Assembly (NCBI RefSeq): GCF_014892575.1
Contig: NZ_JADBGI010000007.1
Span: forward strand, 62,001-126,000
Reading direction: 5' to 3'
Source: Nocardiopsis coralli
Lineage (GTDB): Bacteria; Actinomycetota; Actinomycetes; Streptosporangiales; Streptosporangiaceae
Length of the DNA: 64,000 nucleotides
Positions 24,653 through 33,001 of this stretch are shown here, in pieces. Below the pieces are notes generated by a model that worked only from the letters and a program-made list of their open reading frames with translations, made no database searches and was not told the DNA's origin. How positions within the stretch are numbered: position 1 is the first letter of the stretch; each line of letters starts with the position of its first letter. A program made the position numbers and the translations under genes.

Positions 24653-25081
24653 TCAGTTCTCCGCGTGCGCGGACGAGGGCATGTCGGGACGAGGGGGAGC
24701 GGACAGGTACTGGCCGACCCGCTCGATCACCTTGTTCATCTCGTAGGCGATCAGGCCCACGTCGCTGTCGGAGTCCGACATCAACGCCATGCAGGCGCCG
24801 TCCCCCGCGGCGGCGACGAACAGGAAGGCCTCGTCCATCTCGATGATGCTCTGACGGATGTTGCCGGCGGAGAACTGCTTGCTGGCCCCGCCCGCGAGGC
24901 TGTGCAGCCCCGAGGCGATCGCCGACAGGTGTTCGGCGGCCGAGCGGTCCAGCCCGCTCGAGGTCGCCATGAGGAGGCCGTCGGTGGACAGGACGACGGC
25001 GTGCTGGGTCCCGGGGGCGCGGGTGAGCAGGTCGTCCAGGAGCCAGCTCAGTTCTCCGCGGGTGGTGCTCGGTGGGGTCAT
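24653..25081 (-). CDS. Roadblock/LC7 domain protein, orphan
   Basis: A 142-residue protein consisting of one roadblock/LC7 domain: ELSWLLDDLLTRAPG at the start, then AVVLSTDGLLMATS, SAIASGLHSLAGGASKQF and LFVAAAGDGACMALMSD, the standard strand-helix pattern. Such proteins bind and regulate small Ras-like GTPases. In actinomycetes they are usually the second gene of a conservon (histidine kinase, roadblock, DUF742, GTPase); here none of the partners is adjacent, so it is an orphan copy. The ATG at 25081 is chosen because it starts MTPPSTTRGELSWLL; the open frame upstream is not family-like. Role probably in cell polarity or development, unproven. Confidence 0.85.
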   Translation of the reverse strand: MTPPSTTRGELSWLLDDLLTRAPGTQHAVVLSTDGLLMATSSGLDRSAAEHLSAIASGLHSLAGGASKQFSAGNIRQSIIEMDEAFLFVAAAGDGACMALMSDSDSDVGLIAYEMNKVIERVGQYLSAPPRPDMPSSAHAEN

Positions 25082-25464
25082 GTCTCTCTTCGCTCTGTCC
25101 GTGGGCGGGCGTGGTGGGTCGCGCAGGGGAGCGTGCCCGGTGTGGAGGGGCATCACCGGTCGGTTTCCACTGTCCCCGCGTAAGCGTTGCCCGGATGATA
25201 GTCATTCGTAACTTATCCGCGCGCGGCCCACAACACCGCAGGGGCGGGCGATCCGGGGCACCCGCGCCCCTGACCAGTGGGGACGTTCGGGGAAAGTGGA
25301 ACCGGGGCCCGCAACCGCGGCCGGTGCCGGACACGGCCCTTGCCAGGGTCGCGGTGCTGCGGGTAGGGGCGGGGGTCCCTGCCGGGCCGGGTACGCCGGC
25401 CGCAGTGGGAGGATCGTGCCCCGACCGCTTCGACCAGTGCGGACGACCGATGGAGGGCTGTGCA

Positions 25465-26307
25465 ATGAAGGTGTGGATCGCAGGTGCGGGTTTCGGCCGC
25501 GGCGCGGTCGTGGACCAGGCCGAGGCCCGTGTGCCGGTCCTGGACCACGGCATCACGGTGGGCGACGGCGTCTTCGAGACCGTGCGGGCCACGGACGGGC
25601 GGCCCTTCGCCCTGACCCGCCACCTGAAGCGGCTCGCGCGCTCGGCCGAGGGGCTGGGCATGGCCGAGCCCGATCTCGACCTGATCGCCGACGGGGTGTC
25701 CCGCGCGGTCGCCGCCAACCCGGAACTGAACGACGCGCGTGTGCGCATCACGGTCACCGACGGCACCGGCCCGCTCGGTTCGGACCGCACGCCGGGTGAG
25801 CAGACCGCGATCGTGGCCCTGGCGCCGTTCCCGAACATCCCCGACCACTCCGACGTGGTGCTCTCCCCGTGGCCCCGCAACGAGTTCGGGGCGCTGGCCG
25901 GCCTGAAGACGACCTCCTACGCCGACAACGTGCGCGCCCTCGCGTACGCGCGCGCACGGGGAGGGAGCGAGGCGGTCTTCCCGAACGTGAGCGGGAACCT
26001 GTGCGAGGGCACGGGCAGCAACGTCTTCGTGGTCCTGGACGGTCGCCTGGTCACCCCGCCGCTGTCGGCCGGGCCCCTGGCGGGGATCACGCGTGAGTTG
26101 GTCCTGGAGTGGTACGGCGCCGAGGAGGCGGACGTGCCGATGGAGCGCCTGCCGGAGGTCACCGAGGTGTTCCTGACCTCCACGGGGCGCGACGTCCAGC
26201 CGATCCTGCACATCGACGGCCGCCAGGTCTCCGCGGAGCCGGGCCCGGTCTCGCGCAAGGCCCGTGAGGTCTTCGCGGAGCGCGCCGCCGCCGACATCGA
26301 CCCCTGA
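25465..26307 (+). CDS. Class IV (fold type IV) PLP enzyme, probable aminodeoxychorismate lyase
   Basis: A 280-residue protein of the branched-chain aminotransferase/4-amino-4-deoxychorismate lyase family. Visible motifs: LDHGITVGDGVFETVRA (about residues 27-43), the PLP lysine in LKTTSYADN near residue 152, and NVSGNLCEGTGSNVFVV near 175-191, which contacts the cofactor phosphate. Length and the DGVFETVR block fit PabC, which makes 4-aminobenzoate for folate, better than IlvE (about 360 residues); D-amino acid transaminase is a further alternative. The ATG follows GGAGGG with a 7-base spacer. It converges on ssgB and no folate gene is nearby. Confidence 0.8.
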   Translation: MKVWIAGAGFGRGAVVDQAEARVPVLDHGITVGDGVFETVRATDGRPFALTRHLKRLARSAEGLGMAEPDLDLIADGVSRAVAANPELNDARVRITVTDGTGPLGSDRTPGEQTAIVALAPFPNIPDHSDVVLSPWPRNEFGALAGLKTTSYADNVRALAYARARGGSEAVFPNVSGNLCEGTGSNVFVVLDGRLVTPPLSAGPLAGITRELVLEWYGAEEADVPMERLPEVTEVFLTSTGRDVQPILHIDGRQVSAEPGPVSRKAREVFAERAAADIDP

Positions 26308-26328
26308 TCACGCCCCAGGACAAGCACA

Positions 26329-26359
26329 GGGGACGGTGCACGCTCGGTGCACCGTCCCC
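26329..26359. terminator. Bidirectional terminator between lyase gene and ssgB
   Basis: GGGGACGGTGCAC and GTGCACCGTCCCC form a perfect 13-bp stem with a 5-base loop between two convergent genes. Confidence 0.85.
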
Positions 26360-26385
26360 CTGAAGTGTGTTCGGGGCGACCCGGG

Positions 26386-26805
26386 TCAGGCCAGGTGGCG
26401 CTCGATCTCCTCGTCCAGGTCCACGTACGTGGTCTCCTGGCCGGCGGGGACGATCTCGTAGGTGCGGTGCAGAAACTCGGCCAGGGGCGACACCTGGGTG
26501 TCGAACTCGGCCTGCCCGAAGGGGGAGGACAACGCGATGCTGACGCTGCGCTCGCCGCTGTCGTCCTTGGAGGGCCACACACGGACGTCGCCCTCGCCGA
26601 CGGGGCGCACGATCCCGACCGTGAGGAGCTCACGGGCGAAGATCCACTCGACGGGCTCGTCCTCGCCGGTGTGGAAAGCCACGCGGATCGCGTAGGGGTC
26701 GCCGGCGCTGTAGTCGAGCCGCGCGACCAACGGGACCGAGGTGCGCTCGGGGACGACGAGCCGCAGGCCCAGCTCGGCGGTGGCGGTGGTGTCGCTACTG
26801 TTCAT
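26386..26805 (-). CDS. ssgB: SsgA-like protein, probably SsgB (sporulation-specific cell division activator)
   Basis: A 139-residue acidic protein of the SALP family found only in sporulating or morphologically complex actinomycetes. Diagnostic stretches are ELGLRLVVPERTSVPLVARL, DPYAIRVAFHTGEDEPVEW and the FARELLTVGI block. SsgB recruits FtsZ to future septum sites in sporogenic hyphae; length and conservation fit SsgB best, other SALPs remain possible. Start: ATG at 26805 with AAGAGG 10 bases before; a TTG nine bases upstream lies too close to that site. It stands alone, as ssgB usually does. Confidence 0.85.
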   Translation of the reverse strand: MNSSDTTATAELGLRLVVPERTSVPLVARLDYSAGDPYAIRVAFHTGEDEPVEWIFARELLTVGIVRPVGEGDVRVWPSKDDSGERSVSIALSSPFGQAEFDTQVSPLAEFLHRTYEIVPAGQETTYVDLDEEIERHLA

Positions 26806-27276
26806 GTTCGCCAAACCTCTTCTTGTCCGGCCCTGCTGTGCGGCGCGGGTCGGTGGTGCCGTCTCACTGGCTCCAACGCGGTCGTCCGCGGATCATGACG
26901 TGAGTACGGAGACTTTTTCGATCGGTGGGACCGGTTCCTCGGGCCCTTTGCCCGGGCCCGTGCGCCGCAGGGCGGCTCCAGATCCTTCGTCACTGTAATG
27001 ACCAGGGGAAACCAAAGATTTCCCCATATTGGGTGTCCCACGTCACGGATCGGTCATGGCGTGGGGGTCCCCGATGCGCACCATCGGAGCGTGAACCGCC
27101 TCGCGAGCGGGGGTTCGGGGGTCTCCTGACGAAGCCTTGACCCACTGCGCGACGCTCAAAGTGACCTCCATCACACATCGGGGTTCGCCCGTGCGGCCCT
27201 GGGTGGAACGAGCACCCCGAAACATGCGCTAGAGTTTTACATGTCCGACCGAGAGGGCGGACGGAGCAACAGCTCG
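26806..27276. other. Gene-free upstream region of ssgB and tRNA-Val
   Basis: No gene seen in about 470 bases. The region is expected to hold the ssgB promoter (reading left) and the tRNA-Val promoter (reading right; TAGAGTTTTACATG at 27230-27243). A 7-bp inverted repeat GGGGAAA (27005-27011) / TTTCCCC (27019-27025) with a 7-base spacer sits in an AT-rich island and could be an operator or small hairpin. Confidence 0.4.
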
Positions 27277-27350
27277 GGGCGATTAGCTCAGTTGGCTAGA
27301 GCGCATCGTTCACACCGATGAGGTCACTGGTTCGAGTCCAGTATCGCCCA
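27277..27350 (+). tRNA. tRNA-Val (anticodon CAC)
   Basis: Acceptor GGGCGAT/ATCGCCC, D-arm GCTCAGTTGGCTAGAGC, anticodon stem CATCG/CGATG around TTCACAC, T-arm GGTTCGAGTCC. No CCA is encoded. Followed directly by a T-tract terminator. Confidence 0.95.
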
Positions 27351-27360
27351 CAAGCAGGGA

Positions 27361-27398
27361 GCCGGGTCACCGTTCGAGACGGTGGCCCGGCTTTTTTT
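27361..27398 (+). terminator. Rho-independent terminator of tRNA-Val
   Basis: GCCGGGTCACCGT (27361-27373) pairs with ACGGTGGCCCGGC (27379-27391) with one mismatch, loop TCGAG, followed by seven T. It is the only classical stem plus T-run terminator I found in the window. Confidence 0.92.
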
Positions 27399-27494
27399 GT
27401 GCGTGGAGCCGCCCGGGCCGGCCCGGCACATGCCCGTATGTTCCGGCCAGGGCGTGCGTGACCGGAACGCGGCGTCCGACGCGGTCCGTGCCTG

Positions 27495-27929
27495 TCACAC
27501 GGGATCCGGGTCCGGATCGGCGTCGTTGTCCGGTTGCCTTCCTTCTTTGGCCGCCCTGCGCGCGCGACGCCTGCGCACGTACTCGTCCTTGCGGCGCTCG
27601 GCGTACTGCTCCGCACGGCGGGCCCACTTGCGGGCGGGGCGCAGGATCCGGTGGGCCCACCGGAACTCCGTGCTCAGGATGAGCAGCCCCAGCAGCAGTG
27701 CGGCGATCCCCGGTCCGGGCGTCACGAAGAAGACGACCCCGGCCAGGAGGACGACCGTCCCCACCGTGCCGACGAGGATGCGCCAGGGGAGGCGGAGGGC
27801 CGGATGGGTGTGCATCCGGCGGCGGAAGAGTCGGATCCGGGCTCGCGCCCGCCGCCAGCGCCGCCTGCGTGCCTGCAGCGCCGGTGCTCTCTCCGGTGGC
27901 GGGGGATCGTTCGGTGGGCTCGGTGACAT
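27495..27929 (-). CDS. PGPGW-type small transmembrane protein
   Basis: A 144-residue protein with a strongly basic N-terminal tail (ARRRRWRRARARIRLFRRR), two membrane helices (about residues 46-68 and 70-86) that flank the motif FFVTPGPGIAALLLGLLIL, and a basic, then acidic C-terminus ending in DPD repeats. The TPGPG motif followed by STEFRWAHRIL matches the PGPGW/TIGR02611 family of unknown function common in actinobacteria. It is divergent from thrS by about 290 bp; context gives no role. Confidence 0.8.
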   Translation of the reverse strand: MSPSPPNDPPPPERAPALQARRRRWRRARARIRLFRRRMHTHPALRLPWRILVGTVGTVVLLAGVVFFVTPGPGIAALLLGLLILSTEFRWAHRILRPARKWARRAEQYAERRKDEYVRRRRARRAAKEGRQPDNDADPDPDPV

Positions 27930-28221
27930 GCGCTCACATTCGGTCGAAGCCGGTGGATGCGGTCGCGACGGCTGAGGAGAAGATCGGATGTCTGCTGATT
28001 GTCACCGATCTTCCGGCCGGGATCAATGCTCCGAGGTGTCGACCGAATCCCGTTATGACCCCATTTCACCTGCCACGGGCGTCCGTCGTCGACGGGGCGG
28101 CTGTGGACAACCGATCGGCACTCCACGGCGGAGCCGATAGCATCGAAGGGGCATGTTCTCCCCTCCAACGCCGGGGAGGGCGTGTGCCTTCCAGAGTTTC
28201 CACGTATCCCTAGGAGTTATC

Positions 28222-30195
28222 GTGTCCGCCGCGCCTGAGCTGCACATCACCCTCGCCGGAACCCCGCGTGCGGTGGCGGCCACGACCACCGCGGGGCAGG
28301 CGCTGGAGGCCGACGGCAAGACCGTGATCGCGGCCCTGGTCAACGGCGAACCGCGCGACCTCGCCCACGAGCTCGCCGACGGCGACACCGTCGAGCCCGT
28401 TGCGATCGAATCGGAGGAGGGGCGCGCGATCCTGCGCCACTCCACCGCGCACGTGCTCGCCCAGGCCGTCCAGGAGCTGTTCCCCGAGGCCAAGCTCGGC
28501 ATCGGCCCGCCCGTCGAGAACGGCTTCTACTACGACTTCGACGTCGCCGAACCGTTCACCCCCGCCGATCTCAAGGCCATCGAGAAGAAGATGCAGCAGA
28601 TCGTCAAGCAGGGGCAGCGCTTCGACCGGCGCGAGGTCTCCGACGACGACGCCCGGGCCGAGCTGGCCACCGAGCCGTACAAGCTCGAGCTCATCGGCCT
28701 CAAGGGCGGTGCCGCGGAGGCGGCCGAGGGCGCGTCCGCCGAGGTCGGCGCCGGCGAGCTGACCATCTACGACAACATCCACCCCCGCACCGGCGAACAG
28801 TGCTGGAAGGACCTCTGCCGCGGGCCGCACGTGCCCACGACCAAGTCCATCCCGGCCTTCAAGCTCATGCGCACCGCCGCCGCCTACTGGCGCGGCAAGG
28901 AGACCAACCCCCAGCTCCAGCGCGTCTACGGCACCGCGTGGGAGGACAAGGACGCGCTCAAGGCCTACCTGGCCTTCCTCGAGGAGGCCGAGAAGCGCGA
29001 CCACCGCAAGCTCGGCTCCGAGCTCGACCTGTTCTCCATCCCCGACGAGATCGGGTCCGGCCTGGCGGTCTTCCACCCCAAGGGCGGCGTCATCCGCCGG
29101 GTCATGGAGGACTACTCCCGCAAGCGGCACGAGGAGGGGGGCTACGAGTTCGTCTACACCCCCCACGCCACCAAGAGCGCGCTGTTCGAGAAGTCGGGGC
29201 ATCTGGACTGGTACGCCGACGGCATGTACCCGCCCATGCAGCTCGACGGCGGGCAGGACTACTACCTCAAGCCGATGAACTGCCCGATGCACCACCTGAT
29301 CTTCGACGCGCGCGGGCGCTCCTACCGTGAGCTGCCGCTGCGCCTGTTCGAGTTCGGCACCGTGTACCGGTACGAGAAGTCGGGTGTGGTGCACGGTCTG
29401 ACCCGCGCCCGCGGTTTCACCCAGGACGACTCGCACATCTACTGCACCCGCGAGCAGATGGCCGACGAGCTCGACTCCCTGCTCACCTTCGTGCTCGACC
29501 TGCTGCGCGACTACGGCCTCGACGACTTCTACCTCGAGCTGTCCACCAAGGACCCGGAGAAGTTCGTCGGCAGCGACGAGATCTGGGAGGAGTCCACCCG
29601 GGTCCTGCGCCAGGCAGCCGACAAGCAGGGTCTGGACCTGGTCATGGACCCGGGCGGGGCCGCCTTCTACGGCCCGAAGGTCTCGGTGCAGGCCAAGGAC
29701 GCCATCGGCCGTACCTGGCAGATGTCCACGATCCAGGTCGACTTCAACATGCCCGAACGCTTCGACCTGGAGTACACCGCCGCCGACGGCAGCCGTCAGC
29801 GCCCGGTGGTGATCCACCGCGCCCTGTTCGGCTCCATCGAGCGCTTCTTCGCGGTGCTGCTGGAGCACTACGCGGGTGCGTTCCCGGCATGGCTGGCCCC
29901 GGTGCAGGCGGTCGGTATCCCGATCGCCGACGAGCACGTGCCCTACCTCCAGGAGGTCCAGGCCAAGCTGCGCGCCGAGGGTATCCGGGTGGAGGTCGAC
30001 GCCGGCGACGACCGTATGCAGAAGAAGATCCGCAACGCCCAGAAGCAGAAGGTGCCGTTCATGGTTCTGGCCGGTGACGACGACGTCGCCAAGGGCGCGG
30101 TGTCCTTCCGTTACCGCGACGGGTCGCAGAACAACGGGGTCCCGGTCGACGAGGCCGTGGCCGAGATCGTGGCGGCGGTGCGCGAACACCGCTGA
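28222..30195 (+). CDS. thrS: Threonyl-tRNA synthetase
   Basis: A 657-residue class II synthetase with all domains: N-terminal TGS (residues 1-65), the second additional editing domain with HSTAHVLAQ (about 74-82), the catalytic core with zinc ligands Cys in MNCPMHH, His in FTQDDSHIY and His in VIHRALFGS, and the C-terminal anticodon-binding domain from about 545. It charges tRNA-Thr. Start: GTG at 28222 follows TAGGAG with a suitable spacer; the open frame begins 69 bases earlier without a site. I see no T-box leader upstream. The gene stands alone, ended by a hairpin. Confidence 0.97.
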   Translation: MSAAPELHITLAGTPRAVAATTTAGQALEADGKTVIAALVNGEPRDLAHELADGDTVEPVAIESEEGRAILRHSTAHVLAQAVQELFPEAKLGIGPPVENGFYYDFDVAEPFTPADLKAIEKKMQQIVKQGQRFDRREVSDDDARAELATEPYKLELIGLKGGAAEAAEGASAEVGAGELTIYDNIHPRTGEQCWKDLCRGPHVPTTKSIPAFKLMRTAAAYWRGKETNPQLQRVYGTAWEDKDALKAYLAFLEEAEKRDHRKLGSELDLFSIPDEIGSGLAVFHPKGGVIRRVMEDYSRKRHEEGGYEFVYTPHATKSALFEKSGHLDWYADGMYPPMQLDGGQDYYLKPMNCPMHHLIFDARGRSYRELPLRLFEFGTVYRYEKSGVVHGLTRARGFTQDDSHIYCTREQMADELDSLLTFVLDLLRDYGLDDFYLELSTKDPEKFVGSDEIWEESTRVLRQAADKQGLDLVMDPGGAAFYGPKVSVQAKDAIGRTWQMSTIQVDFNMPERFDLEYTAADGSRQRPVVIHRALFGSIERFFAVLLEHYAGAFPAWLAPVQAVGIPIADEHVPYLQEVQAKLRAEGIRVEVDAGDDRMQKKIRNAQKQKVPFMVLAGDDDVAKGAVSFRYRDGSQNNGVPVDEAVAEIVAAVREHR

Positions 30196-30216
30196 TCCGC
30201 CGGAACACATGAGTAC

Positions 30217-30247
30217 GGGGCGTCCACCACGGCCGGGTGGGCGCCCC
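30217..30247. terminator. Bidirectional terminator after thrS
   Basis: GGGGCGTCCACC pairs with GGTGGGCGCCCC (one G-U pair, 12 bp, 7-base loop) between the convergent thrS and a 51-aa gene. Confidence 0.75.
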
Positions 30248-30277
30248 GCGTCTGTTCGGGGAGGGGGTGCGAGGAGC

Positions 30278-30433
30278 TTACTTCTTCGCCTTGGAGTCGC
30301 CCTCGTCGTCACCGAACAGGTCCGCGCGGGAGATGCGTGCGGTGGCGTTGGGGTCGGGGGTCTGCTCCTGCTCCTCGTCGTCGCGGAACAGGTCATCACG
30401 GGAGATGCGATGCGTCGCGTTGGGGTCACTCAT
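30278..30433 (-). CDS. 51-aa acidic protein with an internal duplication
   Basis: The ATG at 30433 follows AAGGAG with an 8-base spacer. The protein consists almost entirely of two copies of one motif: DPNATHRISRDDLFRDDE (residues 3-20) and DPNATARISRADLFGDDE (residues 26-43), joined by EQEQT and ended by GDSKAKK. Each copy is a short basic/hydrophobic stretch (RISRxDLF) between polar and acidic residues. There is no signal peptide or membrane segment. I do not recognise a family. The conserved Thr and Ser next to Arg resemble sites for Ser/Thr kinases, and two such kinases are encoded about 1-4 kb upstream on the same strand; this link is speculative. Confidence 0.65.
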   Translation of the reverse strand: MSDPNATHRISRDDLFRDDEEQEQTPDPNATARISRADLFGDDEGDSKAKK

Positions 30434-30529
30434 GAGCTCGTACTCCTTGTGGATCGGGGCATGCCGGATCCTATCGCTCCCTTCGGACACCGGGGGCGTG
30501 GCGGTTCACCGCCCGGTACCGGGGCCCGG

Positions 30530-31189
30530 TCAGTGTCCGGTACACCGTTCCCAGGTCTGGCGGGGGATGTGTTCCAGCAGGTCGATGAGGTAGTCGGCGG
30601 CGAGGAGGGCACGTTCGGGGTCGAGCTGCATCGGTGCCCAGGTGAGTACGTAACCGCCGGTGAAGCGCACGGGCAGCGAGCGCGAACGGGGATCGGCCAG
30701 CAGCCAGGCCGTCAGGTCGCCGTCCAGCACCGAGCGGGCGAAGTCCGAGTCGCCGCCGCTGGTGTCGAAGGCCGTTCCGAATGGGGCGCCCTCAGCGGCC
30801 CCCGGGTGCGGTGCCCGGCGCCGGATCTCCAGGTCGGTGCCCACGCCGGGGGTCCGCACCGCCACCACGCGGTGGACGTGCTCGGCGTGGCCGGTGCCCC
30901 GCTCCGTGGTGACCGCGACCGTCTGCACGTGTTCGAAGGCCGTCACCCGGTACAGCCCCCACGAGCCGGTGAGCACGTGCTGGTGGCGGGATCTTCGTAC
31001 CCCCGGCTCGGTCGGGACCACGGCATCTCCGAGGGGAGCGGGGTGCCGGTCGGTGTAGGTCCACCCGTTGTCGCGGGCCCAGGCGCGTAACTCGCCGACC
31101 CGGTCCTTGCCGAAGTGCGCGGCGACCGTGATCGCACCCACGGTGACCACGACCACGACCAGCGCGATCGTCGGCAGGACGCCTTCCAT
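30530..31189 (-). CDS. Hypothetical single-pass membrane protein
   Basis: A 219-residue protein with one N-terminal membrane helix (about residues 5-26, IALVVVVVTVGAITVAA), then a soluble domain that begins DRVGELRAWARDNGWTYTDR. That opening, a helix ending in WxYxxR after a membrane anchor, is typical of uncharacterised actinobacterial proteins whose soluble part faces the cytoplasm. AGGAG lies six bases before the ATG. It is on the same strand as the kinases upstream but separated by about 180 bp. No function can be assigned. Confidence 0.7.
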   Translation of the reverse strand: MEGVLPTIALVVVVVTVGAITVAAHFGKDRVGELRAWARDNGWTYTDRHPAPLGDAVVPTEPGVRRSRHQHVLTGSWGLYRVTAFEHVQTVAVTTERGTGHAEHVHRVVAVRTPGVGTDLEIRRRAPHPGAAEGAPFGTAFDTSGGDSDFARSVLDGDLTAWLLADPRSRSLPVRFTGGYVLTWAPMQLDPERALLAADYLIDLLEHIPRQTWERCTGH

Positions 31190-31366
31190 GCGTACTCCTG
31201 CTGCTGGGGAGCGGCGGGGGCGCGGGGGACCCCTCGGGGGTTGCGGGCCCGTGGGGACAGGGGACCCGGATCGGCCTTCACGTCCATTCTGTTCCGGTCA
31301 GGGCCGGTTGTCACTACTCGGACGTGGCCGGATGGGGACGCTGCGTGGCCGGTGGTGCCCCTGGGG

Positions 31367-33001
31367 TCAGGTGCACTCCGAGTAATCGGTACTGAACCCG
31401 GGCGCCGCGGTGTCGTAACAGAGCCCGACCGGGGGAGCGGCGGCCGTCTGCGCGTCGTGGCCGCTCTCGTGGGCGACGAGGAGGCCGGATCCGGGCGCAC
31501 CGTCGAAGGTCAGGGTCAGGGTGCGCACGTCGGTGCCGTCGCCGGCGCCCTCCGGACCGAGCTCGAACCCGCTCGGGGCGATCTCCCCGTCGGGGGTGGC
31601 CACGGCGAACTGGTCCGGGTCGTCGGCGAAGCCGTGGTGGACCTCCTGGACCAGGCCCCGGAACTCCAGGGCGCCGCCCTCGGCGGTGGGCGGATCCAGC
31701 ACGACGACCGCGTGGTCGGGCGGTTGCGCCGAGTCGAAGGTGATGTGCGCGGCCCCGTCGGCGACCTCGTCCGACCACGGGTCCAGCTGCGCGTCGAGGA
31801 GGGCGGTGACGTCGGTGGAGGCCTCGCTGCGCTGTCCCATGTGGGTGGCCTCGTTGGTCGCCCCGGGCGGGGGCCAGGGGTCTGACCCGCCCGCGTCGCC
31901 GCCATCGCCTTCGGTGCCGGAGGCCGCCTCGCCGTCGCCGCCCCCGTCGGCCGCACCGCCTGCCTCGGAGAGCCCGCTTCCGGACCCGCCGGTGACCGCC
32001 GGTTCCACCCGCGGCCACAGGACCACACCCCCGGCGACCAGGGCGAGGGCGGCTGCCGCAGCGATCCAGGAGAGCGGCCGCGACCGGCGCGGGGGCAGCT
32101 CGACGCGGGTCGGCGCGACCTGCCACCCCTGCCCGACGATCCGGGTGGCGATGGCGGTCGGTTCCTCGTCCGGTGCTGCCGAACCCAGCGCCCGCAGCGC
32201 CTGCTCCGGGGTGGGACGGCGCGCCGGGTCCCGTTCGAGCGCGGCCCGCACCAGCGGCAGCAGATCCGCGGGAACACCGTCCAGGTCGGGGGAGCCGCTG
32301 AGGATGCGCTGCGCCAGCACCTGGGCGCTGCCGCTGCCGAACGGGTTGCGGCCGGTGGCGGCGAAGGCCACGAGCCCGCCCCAGGCGAAGACGTCGGAGG
32401 CCACCGAGACGGGGGAGCCCCCGTAGCGTTCGGGCGCCACCCACCCGGGTGTGCCGAGCATCCCGCCGGTGCGTGTGAGGGCGGTGCCGTCCAGCGCGCG
32501 GGCGATGCCGAAGTCCAGCACCTTGGGCCCGTCACCGGAGACCACGACGTTGCCGGGCTTGAGGTCGCGGTGCACGATCCCGGCGCCGTGGATGTCGACC
32601 AGGGCCGAGGCCATCCCGGCGGCGAGCCCGGTCAGCGTGGTTCCGGCGAGCGGGGTCGAGCCGGCGTGCGCGCGCAGGGTCGGGCCGGTCACGTACTCGG
32701 TCGCCAGCCAGGGGGTCGCGGCCTCGGCGTCGGCGCCGCGGAACCGGGGTACGAAGGGGCTGTCCACCCGCCGCACGAGGTCGACCTCGCGGGCGAAGCG
32801 GGCCCGGAACTCCCGGTCGGCGGCGAACTCCGGGTGCACGACCTTGACGGCGGAGTACCCGTCGCGGCCGTGCCGGGCCAGGTACACCGTGCCCATGCCG
32901 CCGGACCCGACGCGGCCCAGGAGCCGGTGCGGTCCCACCTTGCGGGGATCGGCCTCGCCCAACGGGCGCGGGCCGCCCGGGGCGGCGGCGTCAGGAGCCA
33001 T
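31367..33001 (-). CDS. Membrane Ser/Thr protein kinase (Hanks type), copy 2
   Basis: A 544-residue kinase. Kinase domain residues 25-285: glycine loop GSGGMG (32-37), ATP lysine K53, HRDLKP with catalytic D146, DFG about 163-165, and TPGWVAPERY in the activation segment, so it should be active. A membrane helix lies near residue 315-335 (SWIAAAAALALVAGGVVLW), followed by a Gly/Asp-rich linker and an extracellular domain ending in CYDTAAPGFSTDYSEC, whose two Cys may pair. It has no PASTA repeats, so it does not sense muropeptides like PknB. The ATG overlaps the paralogous kinase gene by 11 nt, so both are one operon, evidently from a tandem duplication. Confidence 0.88.
   Translation of the reverse strand: MAPDAAAPGGPRPLGEADPRKVGPHRLLGRVGSGGMGTVYLARHGRDGYSAVKVVHPEFAADREFRARFAREVDLVRRVDSPFVPRFRGADAEAATPWLATEYVTGPTLRAHAGSTPLAGTTLTGLAAGMASALVDIHGAGIVHRDLKPGNVVVSGDGPKVLDFGIARALDGTALTRTGGMLGTPGWVAPERYGGSPVSVASDVFAWGGLVAFAATGRNPFGSGSAQVLAQRILSGSPDLDGVPADLLPLVRAALERDPARRPTPEQALRALGSAAPDEEPTAIATRIVGQGWQVAPTRVELPPRRSRPLSWIAAAAALALVAGGVVLWPRVEPAVTGGSGSGLSEAGGAADGGGDGEAASGTEGDGGDAGGSDPWPPPGATNEATHMGQRSEASTDVTALLDAQLDPWSDEVADGAAHITFDSAQPPDHAVVVLDPPTAEGGALEFRGLVQEVHHGFADDPDQFAVATPDGEIAPSGFELGPEGAGDGTDVRTLTLTFDGAPGSGLLVAHESGHDAQTAAAPPVGLCYDTAAPGFSTDYSECT

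Noticed and set aside
27930..28221. T-box or other amino-acid riboswitch before thrS
   Set aside because: No T-box bulge sequence, specifier loop or terminator/antiterminator pair could be found; only a short GC stem near 28158-28180 is visible.
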